This document shows, in pieces, positions 36,270 to 44,324 of a DNA stretch of 64,000 nt. Under the pieces are notes generated by a model. The model was not told the DNA's origin, made no database searches, and saw nothing but the letters and a program-made list of their open reading frames with translations. The translations under genes were made by a program, and so were the position numbers. This DNA is from Microbacterium helvum. Its GTDB lineage: Bacteria; Actinomycetota; Actinomycetes; Actinomycetales; Microbacteriaceae. The stretch is taken from the NCBI RefSeq assembly GCF_014779795.1, contig NZ_JACXZS010000002.1, forward strand, positions 372,001-436,000. Direction: 5' to 3'. Each line of letters starts with the position of its first letter. The stretch's first letter is position 1.

Positions 36270-36343
36270 TAGGGCGGGTGGGACTTGAACCCACGATCGT
36301 CGGGTTATGAGCCCGCTGCCTTGACCAGCTTGGCCACCGCCCC
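36270..36343 (-). tRNA. tRNA-Met (anticodon CAT)
   Basis: 74 bases with a complete cloverleaf. Acceptor GGGGCGG/CCGCCCT region, D-arm GCC-AAGCTGGTCAA-GGC, anticodon stem CGGG/CCCG with loop CTCATAA, T-loop TTCAAGT. The CAT anticodon and overall sequence fit elongator tRNA-Met; a lysidine-type tRNA-Ile cannot be excluded by anticodon alone. No encoded CCA. Confidence 0.93.
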
Positions 36344-36371
36344 TTGCGCGTGTGCGCAACCGAGCCTACCG

Positions 36372-37475
36372 TCAGCGCTCGTGTCTCTTGTCGGTGGCGT
36401 CCTTGTCGGCGGAGTCCTTGACCGGCGGCTCGGGCCACACCTTCGACACGGCCTCGGTGACCTTGATGGACCCGGTGCGCGGGTGGGCGGCATCCACCAC
36501 AGATCCAGAGCTGCCGCGCTGGATCGGAAGCTCCTGGCTGTCGCTCACCACCTGAGGGTGGTGGCGCGCGAGCTGGAACACGCCCCACACCGCGATCGCG
36601 CCCACCACGCCGAACGAGATGAACACCCACAGCGGCGCGCCGGCGGCCTCTTGCAGGATCGTGAGACCGATGATGATGGCCACGATCGGGTCCACGACCG
36701 TGAGGCCCGCGACGACGAGGTCCGGCGGTCCTGATGCGTAGGCGCTCTGCACGAAATAGGCGCCGACGATGGCGGCGACGAGGAGCGCGCCGAGGCACGT
36801 GAAGGTCAGCCAATCGAAGTCGGATGTCTTGATGCGCTCGATGATGACCTTGGCGAGGGTCGCCACGAACCCGTAGAGCACGCCCGCGGCGATGATGTAG
36901 AACAGCGGCCCGATCCGCTTGCGCAGCCAGATCCACAGACCCGTGAAGACGAGGGCGACCACTGCCAGCAGCACGAGGATCGTGATCAGCTCGGTGTTGG
37001 ACACCGGCTTCTCGGTCGCGAAGAGGGCCGCGATGGCCACGAAGATGAAGATGCCGCCGACGCATGCGGCGATCGCGATGAGCGAGCGCTTCGTGGGCTT
37101 GTGGCCGCTGATCTGGGCATTCAGCAGAGTCGTGATCACCAGGGCGATGGCCCCGAGCGGCTGCACGACGATCAGCGGTGCGAACGCGAGGGCCGAGAGC
37201 TGGCAGACGATGGCGAGCCCCAGCATGAGGGTGCCGATCACCCACGACGGGCGGGCGAGCAGCTTGAGGAGGTGGCTCGCCTGCAGACCGCCGCTGCCCG
37301 ACGAACCGGTGAGCCGTTCGACCTTGGTCACGCCGCGGTGTTGGTACTGCGCCCCGAACGACATGAACACCGCACCCAGGAGCGCGAGCGGGATGCCGAT
37401 CAGGATGCCCGGGTTCTGGAACGCGCCGACGAGCTGATCGCCGACGTCCCCGAGTTCATCCGCAGTCCACACCAC
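36372..37475 (-). CDS. DMT-superfamily transporter (EamA/NIPA-like)
   Basis: 367-residue membrane protein with nine or ten helices (first: GILIGIPLALLGAVFMSFGA) and a hydrophilic C-terminal tail of about 60 residues. Drug/metabolite transporter repeat features include QLSALAFAPLIVVQPLGAIAL and the mirrored QSAYASGPPDLVVAGLTVVDPIVAI, as in actinobacterial magnesium or metabolite DMT proteins. Substrate unknown. The GTG at 37475 lies six bases after TAGTGT. Divergent from def. Confidence 0.88.
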   Translation of the reverse strand: MVWTADELGDVGDQLVGAFQNPGILIGIPLALLGAVFMSFGAQYQHRGVTKVERLTGSSGSGGLQASHLLKLLARPSWVIGTLMLGLAIVCQLSALAFAPLIVVQPLGAIALVITTLLNAQISGHKPTKRSLIAIAACVGGIFIFVAIAALFATEKPVSNTELITILVLLAVVALVFTGLWIWLRKRIGPLFYIIAAGVLYGFVATLAKVIIERIKTSDFDWLTFTCLGALLVAAIVGAYFVQSAYASGPPDLVVAGLTVVDPIVAIIIGLTILQEAAGAPLWVFISFGVVGAIAVWGVFQLARHHPQVVSDSQELPIQRGSSGSVVDAAHPRTGSIKVTEAVSKVWPEPPVKDSADKDATDKRHER

Positions 37476-37481
37476 CCTTCG

Positions 37482-37487
37482 ACACTA
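37482..37487 (-). promoter_or_regulatory. -10 element (TAGTGT) of the DMT transporter
   Basis: Six bases before the GTG at 37475. Confidence 0.45.
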
Positions 37488-37505
37488 GCCGGAGGCGCCC
37501 CTCGG

Positions 37506-37511
37506 TAGGCT
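37506..37511 (+). promoter_or_regulatory. -10 element (TAGGCT) of def
   Basis: Six bases before the GTG at 37518. Confidence 0.5.
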
Positions 37512-37517
37512 CAAGGC

Positions 37518-38084
37518 GTGGCTGTTCTTCCGATTCGCATCATGGGCGACCCCGTCCTGCACTCCCCCGCGTCGCCCGTCGGCGAGATCACCGACGAGAT
37601 CCGCACGCTCGTCGCCGACATGTTCGAGACGATGGATGCCGCACCCGGCGTGGGCCTCGCCGCCCCGCAGGTGGGGGTGGCGCTGCGGATCTACACCTAC
37701 ACGTACGCCGACGACGACGGCAACCCGTGGCGCGGCGTCGTCATCAACCCGGAGCTGTGGATGCGTCCCACCGAGCCCGGTGCGCCCGACCCCGACGACG
37801 AGTCCGAGGGGTGCCTGTCCTTCCCCGGCGAGCGATTCCCGCTGCGCCGTTCGGACGAGGTGCTCGTGACCGGGATCGACCTCGACGGCGAGCCGGTGCG
37901 CATCCAGGTCGACGGCTGGCGCGCACGCATCATGCAGCACGAGTTCGACCATCTCGACGGCATCCTCTATGTCGACCGGCTCGACGACGGCGACTGGAAG
38001 ACGGTGCAGAAGATCGCGCGCAAGCGCGGCTGGGGCCGCCCCGGCAGCTCGTGGACGCCCGGCGTCGACGACCTCGAAGCCTGA
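37518..38084 (+). CDS. def: Peptide deformylase
   Basis: Metal hydrolase that removes the formyl group from new N-termini. In 188 residues, all three motifs are present: GVGLAAPQVG (about 44-53), EGCLSFPGE with the metal Cys (about 97-105), and HEFDHLDG with two metal His (about 141-148). GTG start set by the promoter. The C-terminal extension past the last helix (KRGWGRPGSSWTPG) is usual in actinobacteria. Confidence 0.96.
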   Translation: MAVLPIRIMGDPVLHSPASPVGEITDEIRTLVADMFETMDAAPGVGLAAPQVGVALRIYTYTYADDDGNPWRGVVINPELWMRPTEPGAPDPDDESEGCLSFPGERFPLRRSDEVLVTGIDLDGEPVRIQVDGWRARIMQHEFDHLDGILYVDRLDDGDWKTVQKIARKRGWGRPGSSWTPGVDDLEA

Positions 38085-38098
38085 GTCCTCTCGATTCC

Positions 38099-38121
38099 GG
38101 CATACCCGATGGGGGTATGCC
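38099..38121 (+). promoter_or_regulatory. CsoR-like copper operator
   Basis: GGCATACCC (38099-38107), five bases, GGGTATGCC (38113-38121): a perfect inverted repeat with the TACCC/GGGTA core of CsoR-family operators. It is directly followed by the -10 candidate TAGAGT (38123-38128), so a bound repressor would cover the promoter. It lies 51 bases before the DUF6153 start. Confidence 0.65.
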
Positions 38122-38172
38122 GTAGAGTGGTGCGCACGCGAACGGTCCGTGTCACGCCCCGGAGGAGAATGG

Positions 38173-38637
38173 ATGCCGCACCCTCCTGCCCTCCCCTCGT
38201 CGCGGCTCGGCGCCGCCATGGCCCGACTGCTGCTGGCGGCCGCGCTCATCGCGGGACTTCTCGGCATGCATGTGCTGATGTCGCCTTCCGCTCACGCGGG
38301 GCACGCCGCACCGCCCATGACGCTCGCCGCATCCGAGACCGGATCGCACGATCCGCCGATGCCCGACGCCGCCTTCCGCGCCGAGGCTGCGCACACGTCG
38401 GTGTCGTGCGCGACCTCTGCGTGCGCTGACCTCGTGCCGGCCTCCGACGAGGGTGTCTGGGCGGTCGTCTGCGTCCTCGCGCTGCTGCTCACCGCTGTCT
38501 TCGCGGCACGCCTGCGAGGCTTCCGACGGCTGCCGCGGAGCGCGTCGTCCTCGGCCGAGGTCCGCGGGTCTGCGGCCGCAGACCGCGGGCCGCGGCATCC
38601 GCCCTCTCTCATCGTCCTCTCGATCAGCCGGACCTGA
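38173..38637 (+). CDS. DUF6153-type small membrane protein
   Basis: 154-residue protein with an N-terminal helix (MARLLLAAALIAGLLGMHVLM), a His/Met-rich extracytoplasmic loop with paired Cys (SCATSACA), and a second helix near 98-118 (VWAVVCVLALLLTAVFAARL). This matches the actinobacterial DUF6153 pattern. His, Met and Cys in the loop and the copper-type operator upstream suggest a role in copper handling (inference). GGAGGAG lies 5 bases before this ATG; the ATG at 38169 is out of frame. DUF305 follows. Confidence 0.75.
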   Translation: MPHPPALPSSRLGAAMARLLLAAALIAGLLGMHVLMSPSAHAGHAAPPMTLAASETGSHDPPMPDAAFRAEAAHTSVSCATSACADLVPASDEGVWAVVCVLALLLTAVFAARLRGFRRLPRSASSSAEVRGSAAADRGPRHPPSLIVLSISRT

Positions 38638-38716
38638 ACCGCCTGCTGCCCGGAACGACCGGGCGAGGCATCGCCGCGCCTGCGCGGAATCAGTCACCGA
38701 ACAGAAGAGAGAGACA

Positions 38717-39319
38717 ATGAACACCCGTACCCGCACGCTGCTCGCGGCACTCCCCCTCGTCGCTGCGCTCGGACTCGCCGGCTGCGCCGATTCGGCGGAC
38801 GACGGCGGAAGCATGGCAGGCATGGACCACGGCTCGAGCACCCACAGCGAGACGGCCGCCGCGGCGACACCGGCCGACATCATGTTCGTCACGATGATGA
38901 TCCCGCACCACGAGCAGGCCGTCGAGATGGCCGATCTCGTGCTCGCCAAGGACGGCGTGGACCCGCGGGTGGTCGCGATCGCCGAGCGAGCCCAGGCGGC
39001 GCAGGCTCCTGAGATCGAACGGATGCAGGGCTGGCTCGCGGAGTGGGGCGTCGACCCCGGGGCCGCGGAGTCCGGCATGGATCACGGCGACGGCATGATG
39101 TCGGAGGACGACATGACCGCGCTGGAGCAAGCGGACGGCGCCACCGCGGGTCGCCTGTTCCTCGAGCAGATGGTCGTGCACCACGAAGGGGCCGTAGACA
39201 TGGCGGCCGCCGCGCTGGCGGACGCGAAGGACGTCGACGTGCGAGACCTCGCTCAGCAGGTGATCGACGACCAGACGGCCGAGATCGCCGAGATGCAGCA
39301 GCTGGCCGACAGCCTGTGA
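38717..39319 (+). CDS. DUF305 family lipoprotein
   Basis: 200-residue secreted lipoprotein: signal peptide with lipobox LAGC (Cys at about 23), a Met/His-rich stretch (GSMAGMDHGSSTH), then a ferritin-like DUF305 four-helix domain with two matching motifs, MMIPHHEQAVEMA and QMVVHHEGAVDMA. DUF305 proteins often accompany copper resistance genes and the His/Met content fits metal binding; direct proof is lacking. Operon with DUF6153 under the CsoR-like box. The ATG has a purine-rich GAAGAGAGAG upstream. Confidence 0.92.
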   Translation: MNTRTRTLLAALPLVAALGLAGCADSADDGGSMAGMDHGSSTHSETAAAATPADIMFVTMMIPHHEQAVEMADLVLAKDGVDPRVVAIAERAQAAQAPEIERMQGWLAEWGVDPGAAESGMDHGDGMMSEDDMTALEQADGATAGRLFLEQMVVHHEGAVDMAAAALADAKDVDVRDLAQQVIDDQTAEIAEMQQLADSL

Positions 39320-39324
39320 GCTTG

Positions 39325-39359
39325 CGGGCCGGGGTGGTCCGTCGGACGGCCCCGGCCCG
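39325..39359. terminator. Terminator hairpin between the DUF305 and membrane genes
   Basis: CGGGCCGGGG (39325-39334) and CCCCGGCCCG (39350-39359) with a 15-base loop, between convergent stops. Confidence 0.65.
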
Positions 39360-40028
39360 TCACGCAGCGGGCGGGCCGACGCGGCGGTTCTGCCGCTCCA
39401 CCCACCGGCGCAGCTCGGCCTCGGCGCCCGGAGGCGCCTGGGCGATCACGTTCATGCCCTGGCGCACGAGATGCGTGCCGACGCGCATCGGCCCCCACAC
39501 GCGCGCCGTCGAGAGAGCACCGGTGTCGACGTCGCGCACCTGCACCTGTGTCGTGTCGGTGGACGACCGACGTCGCGATCCACCCGCGACGTGCTGGACG
39601 ACGAGAACGGGCAGCCCGTGCGCCGAGGCGGTCGCGAGCACGGTGTCGAGGTCGTGCGCCGCCCACTGCCGCCGGATGCCGCGCACCGTCCAGAGCGCGA
39701 CCGCGACCACGACCGCCGTCGCGATTCCGGTCGGCACCAGCCACAGGCTCGCGAGCGTCAGCACGCCGGCCCACAGGGCGTTGCCTCGGAACGCCAGCAG
39801 GATCGCGGCCGCCGACGGCACCAGGCCGAGGAACAGCCACGGAGCAGGCGCGTCGATGAGCAGCATCCACGGCTCGCCGCCGAGGAGCACGACGATCCCC
39901 ACCCAGGCGACCACGCAGGCATACCCCGCGAGCACGGTGAGCAGCGGCACGGAGCGATACAGCGGTCGCGGAGCGGGAACAGCGCCTTCGATCGCGAGCA
40001 GCGGCGAGGACTTGGCGCGACCCGGCAT
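39360..40028 (-). CDS. Membrane protein of unknown function
   Basis: 222 residues with four predicted helices in the first 125 (LLTVLAGYACVVAWVGIVVL; MLLIDAPAPWLFLGLVPSAA; LWAGVLTLASLWLVP; IATAVVVAVALWTV) and a basic C-terminal cytosolic domain of about 95 residues (VQVRDVDTGALSTARVWGPM). No family recognised. The ATG at 40028 has a GAAGGG ribosome site; the longer frame to 40115 runs into tRNA-Asn and is rejected. Confidence 0.75.
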   Translation of the reverse strand: MPGRAKSSPLLAIEGAVPAPRPLYRSVPLLTVLAGYACVVAWVGIVVLLGGEPWMLLIDAPAPWLFLGLVPSAAAILLAFRGNALWAGVLTLASLWLVPTGIATAVVVAVALWTVRGIRRQWAAHDLDTVLATASAHGLPVLVVQHVAGGSRRRSSTDTTQVQVRDVDTGALSTARVWGPMRVGTHLVRQGMNVIAQAPPGAEAELRRWVERQNRRVGPPAA

Positions 40029-40091
40029 GACACCCTTCGAGAACGGACCAGGAACGAAGAAAGCCCCGGGGGTGGAGCCCCGAGGCCTTCG

Positions 40092-40164
40092 CTCCCCCAC
40101 TTGGACTCGAACCAAGAACCTATCGGTTAACAGCCGATTGCTCTGCCAATTGAGCTATGGAGGA
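40092..40164 (-). tRNA. tRNA-Asn (anticodon GTT)
   Basis: 73 bases, complete cloverleaf. Acceptor TCCTCCA/TGGGGGA (one G-T pair), anticodon stem ATCGG/CCGAT with loop CTGTTAA, T-loop TTCGAGT, discriminator G. No encoded CCA. Confidence 0.96.
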
Positions 40165-40242
40165 ATGTTCCGCACTCTCGTGCGGGCAACCAGTCCATAC
40201 TAGCAAAGCTCAACCCGTGCTCATGACCATCGCGGGCATCGA

Positions 40243-41031
40243 TCACGACCCGACGAGCCGCCGGTCGGCATCGCCGCTGGGAGTCCACAGCAGATCGCGG
40301 GTGCCGTGGCCGTACGCGACCGGGTGTCCGCCGCGCAGCACGAGGACGTCGGCATCCAGGTCGGCCACCGTGTCGGGCTCGTTGGTCACCACGAGGGCAG
40401 CCATGCCGAGTTCGCGGCGGCGACGCACGATCGCGTCGCCTGCCGCCTTGCGCACCTCGACGTCCAGATTCGCGAACGGCTCGTCGGCGATCAGCACACG
40501 CGGCTGCAGCACCAGCGCTCGCGCGAACGCGACCCGCTGGCGCATCCCGGCGCTGAGCTCGTACGGGTACTTCGCCGACGCGCCGAGCGGCAGCATCAGC
40601 TCGTCCAGCAGCGATGCGATGCGCACCGCCAGCCCGCGGGCGCTGACGCGGCGATCCCGGCTCGTGATGGGCTCACCGATCACCTCGGCGACGGTCAGGC
40701 GCGCCGGCAGGTGCGCTCCGGCGGACTGCGGCAGATAGCCCGCGTAGTACGTCAGGTAGCGACGGTCGCGACCGGGATGCCGCACCGAGACGCCCTCGAC
40801 GGTGCCTTCGCCGCCCACGACGGCGAGCCCCTGCTCATCGGCGCCGGCGAGCACGGCCGCCAGCGAGGACTTCCCGGAGCCGGTCGGGCCCATCACCGCG
40901 AGCGTTCCGCCTCGTCCGAGCCGGAACGTCACCCCGTCCACGACGCGCTGCGCCGGCCCGCCCCGTCCCGTCCGGGCGATCGACAGGTCGGAGCAGTCGA
41001 TCGCCAGATCTGCATCTCTTCGGCGAGCCAT
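40243..41031 (-). CDS. Stand-alone ABC transporter ATP-binding protein
   Basis: 262-residue ATPase with Walker A GPTGSGKSSLA near 48-58, Q-loop LPQSAG, signature LSAGMRQRVAFARAL, Walker B VLIADEPFANLD, and the H-loop position occupied by Asn-Glu in VVTNEPDTVAD, where a His is normal; that could weaken hydrolysis. It resembles the peptide/nickel (DppD/F) type. No permease or binding protein is adjacent, so the partner is unknown. The ATG at 41031 sits six bases after CAGGAT, which rules out the longer frame. Confidence 0.85.
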   Translation of the reverse strand: MARRRDADLAIDCSDLSIARTGRGGPAQRVVDGVTFRLGRGGTLAVMGPTGSGKSSLAAVLAGADEQGLAVVGGEGTVEGVSVRHPGRDRRYLTYYAGYLPQSAGAHLPARLTVAEVIGEPITSRDRRVSARGLAVRIASLLDELMLPLGASAKYPYELSAGMRQRVAFARALVLQPRVLIADEPFANLDVEVRKAAGDAIVRRRRELGMAALVVTNEPDTVADLDADVLVLRGGHPVAYGHGTRDLLWTPSGDADRRLVGS

Positions 41032-41037
41032 TCCCTC

Positions 41038-41043
41038 ATCCTG
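41038..41043 (-). promoter_or_regulatory. -10 element (CAGGAT) of the ABC ATPase gene
   Basis: Six bases before the ATG at 41031. Confidence 0.45.
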
Positions 41044-41109
41044 CCGTGCCGTGCGCGCAGACACCAGCAGCCGACGCCGTTCCACAGCGAGGCGCGATCC
41101 GCGCCGGTC

Positions 41110-42981
41110 TCAGGAGGCTTCGTCGACCACCGTCTGCCGGCGCACATCGAGCTCGCGCAGGCGCAGACGGATGCCCCGGCCCTCTTCGGAGTCCGCCGGC
41201 ACGCGCTGGATCGCGCCGAGCAGCTCCGCCTTCTCGCGGTCGAGTCCGCGCAGAACGAGCCGACGCAGCAGATCGCTCGCCGAGGCGACTGCGGCGTCGT
41301 CATCCAGCGCCGGGAAGTTGCCGGCGAGGAGCTCCGCCGCGAGCGATCGATACGGCTCCCGGACGGTGGCGACAGCATCCGCCGACCATCCGGGGCGCTG
41401 CGTCGTCCCCGCCGCCGCGACCACGGCCACGCGCACCGCATCCAGCGCCGGCAGTCGGAACGGCAGTTCGAGCGCGCGGCCCACCAGGGCGGGGTCCATG
41501 CGGTGCCCGAACTGGAGGACCCCCATGAGCGCGTCGCGCTCCAGAGCGGCCTCGGGTGTGCGGGGCAGCGTGGCGAGCGTCACGCGCAGGGCGCTGTCGC
41601 CGGTCGGCTCGCTCGTCGGCTCCGCCTGCGGTCCGACGTCACGGCGGCGATCCTCGCGCGGGCCGCTGCGCGCGGCGCGCTCGACCTCGCGACGGACGTC
41701 CTCGGTGTCCATCCCGAGGCGTCGGGCCAGCACCCGGATGTATTCGGGCTGCAGCAGCGGGTCACGCAGCTCGGCGACCACTGGCGCCGCCGTGCGCAGC
41801 GCACCGACCCGGCCCTCGACGCTCGCGAGGTCGAACCCCGCGATGCGCTGGTCGAGGACGAACTCCACCATGGGCACCTTGGTCTCCATCAGGCCCCGCA
41901 CCGCGCCGTCGCCGCGCGCGAGCCGCAGATCGCACGGGTCGAGGCCCTCGGGGCCTGTCGCGACATAGGTCTGCGCGTTGAAGCGCTTGGCGTCCGCGAA
42001 CGCGCGCAGCGCCGCCTTCTGCCCGGCTGCGTCCGGGTCGAACGTGAAGACGACCTCGCCGGCGGTCGAGTCGTCGCCCATCACGCGGCGCAGCACCGTG
42101 ATGTGGTCCGCTCCGAAGGCGGTTCCGCACGTCGCGATGGCGGTCGTGATCCCGGCCAGGTGGCAGGCCATGACATCCGTGTAGCCCTCGACCACGACGA
42201 CCCGGTGCTCGCGCGAGATGTCGCGCTTGGCGAGATCGAGGCCGTAGAGCACGTTCGTCTTCTTGTAGAGCGTCGTCTCGGGCGTGTTGAGGTACTTGGG
42301 GCCCTTGTCGTCGTCATAGAGCTTGCGGGCGCCGAAGCCGATCACCTGCCCGGTGACGTCGCGGATCGGCCACACCACGCGGCCGCGGAAGCGGTCGTAC
42401 ACGCCGCGCTGCCCCTGCGACACCAGGCCGGCCGAAGAGAGCTCCTCGTCGGTGAAGCCCTGGGCGCGCAGCGCCTTGGTCATGCCCTCCCAGCCCTTCG
42501 GGGCGTAGCCGACTCCGAAATGCCCGGCTGCGCCGGCGTCGAACCCGCGCTGCCCGAGAAAGCGGCGCGCGGTGTCGGCCTCGGGCGTCATCAGCTGCGT
42601 GCGGAAGAAGTCCGCCGCGGCGGAGTTCGCCGCATACAGGCGCGCGCGGCCCGTGTGCTCGGGCGCGGCCCCGCCGTCCTCGTAGTGCAGCGCGTAGCCG
42701 ATGCGGCCCGCGAGCCGCTCGACAGCCTCGGTGAACGACACGTGGTCCATCGCGCGGAGGAACGAGTACACGTCACCCGACTCGCCGCAGCCGAAGCAGT
42801 GATAGAAGCCGGCCTGCGGGCGCACGTTGAAGCTGGGGCTGCGCTCGTCGTGGAACGGGCACAGCCCCTTCAACGAGCCGACTCCCGCCGACTTGAGCGC
42901 CACCCGCTCGCCGATGATGTCGGCGATGTTGGTGCGTGCCTTCACCTCGTCGACGTCGGCCTGGCGGATCCGTCCCGGCAT
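41110..42981 (-). CDS. dnaG: DNA primase
   Basis: Makes RNA primers for replication. In 623 residues: a zinc-binding domain with Cys41, His44, Cys62, Cys65 (CPFHDERSPSF, CFGCGESGD), the RNA polymerase core with the Toprim motif VVVEGYTDVMACH near 260-273 and TFDPDAAGQKAALRAF, and a C-terminal helical helicase-binding domain. The ATG shares its A with the dgt stop (TGATG), implying coupling. Last gene of the dusB-dgt-dnaG operon. Confidence 0.97.
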   Translation of the reverse strand: MPGRIRQADVDEVKARTNIADIIGERVALKSAGVGSLKGLCPFHDERSPSFNVRPQAGFYHCFGCGESGDVYSFLRAMDHVSFTEAVERLAGRIGYALHYEDGGAAPEHTGRARLYAANSAAADFFRTQLMTPEADTARRFLGQRGFDAGAAGHFGVGYAPKGWEGMTKALRAQGFTDEELSSAGLVSQGQRGVYDRFRGRVVWPIRDVTGQVIGFGARKLYDDDKGPKYLNTPETTLYKKTNVLYGLDLAKRDISREHRVVVVEGYTDVMACHLAGITTAIATCGTAFGADHITVLRRVMGDDSTAGEVVFTFDPDAAGQKAALRAFADAKRFNAQTYVATGPEGLDPCDLRLARGDGAVRGLMETKVPMVEFVLDQRIAGFDLASVEGRVGALRTAAPVVAELRDPLLQPEYIRVLARRLGMDTEDVRREVERAARSGPREDRRRDVGPQAEPTSEPTGDSALRVTLATLPRTPEAALERDALMGVLQFGHRMDPALVGRALELPFRLPALDAVRVAVVAAAGTTQRPGWSADAVATVREPYRSLAAELLAGNFPALDDDAAVASASDLLRRLVLRGLDREKAELLGAIQRVPADSEEGRGIRLRLRELDVRRQTVVDEAS

Positions 42982-44324
42982 CAGCGAGCCTCGTGGGCTG
43001 TGGAGTCCATCGGCCGGGCTCCAGGCGCCCACACGCCGACCGTGGCCGCGTCCACCGGCGCGACGAGCGCCCCGTGCCAGGCGATGGCGAGCTGATCGGT
43101 CAGGCTCGCGACCTGGTCGACGACGGCGCGCCGGCGCGCGGTGTCGGTCGTCGCCGCCGCGAAGTCCTGCGTGTGGATCGCGTCCAGAGCTTCCGGTCGC
43201 TCCCAGAGCGCCGTCGCGAGGCGCTTGAGCAGTCGTCGCTGCTCCTTGTAGAGGTCCTTGCGGCCCTCGATCGACACGACGGCCGCGCCGATGATGCCCT
43301 TGAGCACGGCCATCTCGGCCTCGACGATGCGCGGCACGATGAGGTGGCCGCGGTAGCGGGTGAGCACGGAGAGGTCGTAGGCCTCGCGCGTGGCGGTCGT
43401 GGCCGCGCGGGCGAAACGCCCGATCAGATCGGACGTCAGGTTCTTCAGGCGCGCCAGCGCGGCGCGCGTGCCGTCGAACGAGTCGATCCATTCCGGCATC
43501 CGCGTGAGCCGGAACAGCGCGTCTTCGAGCTCGTCGCGCGCGAAGTCGAAGCCGACCCACGACTGGATGGCCGTCAGCAGGCCCTCGTGCTCGCGCGGAT
43601 CGACGAGCCGTGCGGGGTCGAGGTAGCCGTTGACGATGGCGTCCTCGAAGTCGTGCACCGAGTAGGCGATGTCGTCCGACAGGTCCATCACCTCGGCCTC
43701 GATGCAGCGCACGCGCCCCGGCGCGTCGGCACGCAGCCAGTGGAAGACCTCTTCGTCGTCGGGGTATACGCCGAACTTCAGGCGCCCGCCGGGGTCGGGA
43801 AGCGGATGGTCCGCCGTCCAGGGGTACTTGCACGACGCGTCGAGGCTCGCCCGCGTCAGGTTCAGACCGAAGCTGCGGCCGTCGCCGTCGATCACCTTCG
43901 GTTCCAGGCGGGTGAGGATCCGCAGGGTCTGCGCATTGCCCTCGAACCCGCCGAAGTCCTCGGCCCACTCGTTGAGAGCCCGTTCGCCGTTGTGCCCGAA
44001 CGGCGGATGACCGAGGTCGTGGCTCAGGCACGCCGTGTCGACGACATCGGCGGCGAGCTGCAGCGCGGTCGCCAGCTCGCGCCCCACCTGGGCGACCTCG
44101 AGGGAATGCGTCAGGCGGTTGCGCGCGAAATCGGCGGGGCTGGCGGGGCTCAGCACCTGCGTCTTTGCGGCGAGGCGCCGCAGCGCCGCCGAGTGCAGCA
44201 CCCGAGCACGATCACGCGCGAAATCGTCTCGCTGCGACCGGTGGCGTTCGGCGTGGAACCGTGCGGCATCCGCGTCGTCGTAGCCGAAGGGCCGTTCCGA
44301 CGCGCCCGCCTCGTCAGCCGCCAC
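42981..44324 (-). CDS. dgt: Deoxyguanosinetriphosphate triphosphohydrolase-like protein (HD domain)
   Basis: Metal-dependent dNTP triphosphohydrolase (dNTP to deoxynucleoside + PPPi), of the shorter Dgt-like class, 447 residues. The HD metal motif is split as RLTHSLEVAQVGR, CLSHDLGHPPFGHNGE and DLSDDIAYSVHDFED. Such enzymes balance dNTP pools and can restrict phage; here the operon with dnaG suggests a housekeeping link to replication. It overlaps dusB by 11 bases. Confidence 0.93.
   Translation of the reverse strand: MAADEAGASERPFGYDDADAARFHAERHRSQRDDFARDRARVLHSAALRRLAAKTQVLSPASPADFARNRLTHSLEVAQVGRELATALQLAADVVDTACLSHDLGHPPFGHNGERALNEWAEDFGGFEGNAQTLRILTRLEPKVIDGDGRSFGLNLTRASLDASCKYPWTADHPLPDPGGRLKFGVYPDDEEVFHWLRADAPGRVRCIEAEVMDLSDDIAYSVHDFEDAIVNGYLDPARLVDPREHEGLLTAIQSWVGFDFARDELEDALFRLTRMPEWIDSFDGTRAALARLKNLTSDLIGRFARAATTATREAYDLSVLTRYRGHLIVPRIVEAEMAVLKGIIGAAVVSIEGRKDLYKEQRRLLKRLATALWERPEALDAIHTQDFAAATTDTARRRAVVDQVASLTDQLAIAWHGALVAPVDAATVGVWAPGARPMDSTAHEAR

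Noticed and set aside
36285-37245. Open frames across tRNA-Met and the DMT gene
   Set aside because: They overlap a complete tRNA cloverleaf and the better-supported transporter frame.
40029-40115. N-terminal extension of the membrane gene at 39360
   Set aside because: It runs into tRNA-Asn; the ATG at 40028 has a ribosome site and starts just before the hydrophobic region.
40306-43095. A 929-codon plus-strand frame opposite the ABC ATPase and dnaG
   Set aside because: Antisense shadow of two well-supported genes; translation is compositionally odd and crosses a gene boundary.
42982-44031. Upstream extension of dnaG to 973 codons
   Set aside because: The extra 350 codons are antisense-like and out of frame with dgt, which is certain there; the ATG at 42981 matches the DnaG N-terminus.
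42981-44324. Dgt as part of a phage-defence dNTPase system
   Set aside because: HD dNTPases can be defensive, but overlap with dusB and dnaG in a conserved core operon makes a housekeeping role more likely.
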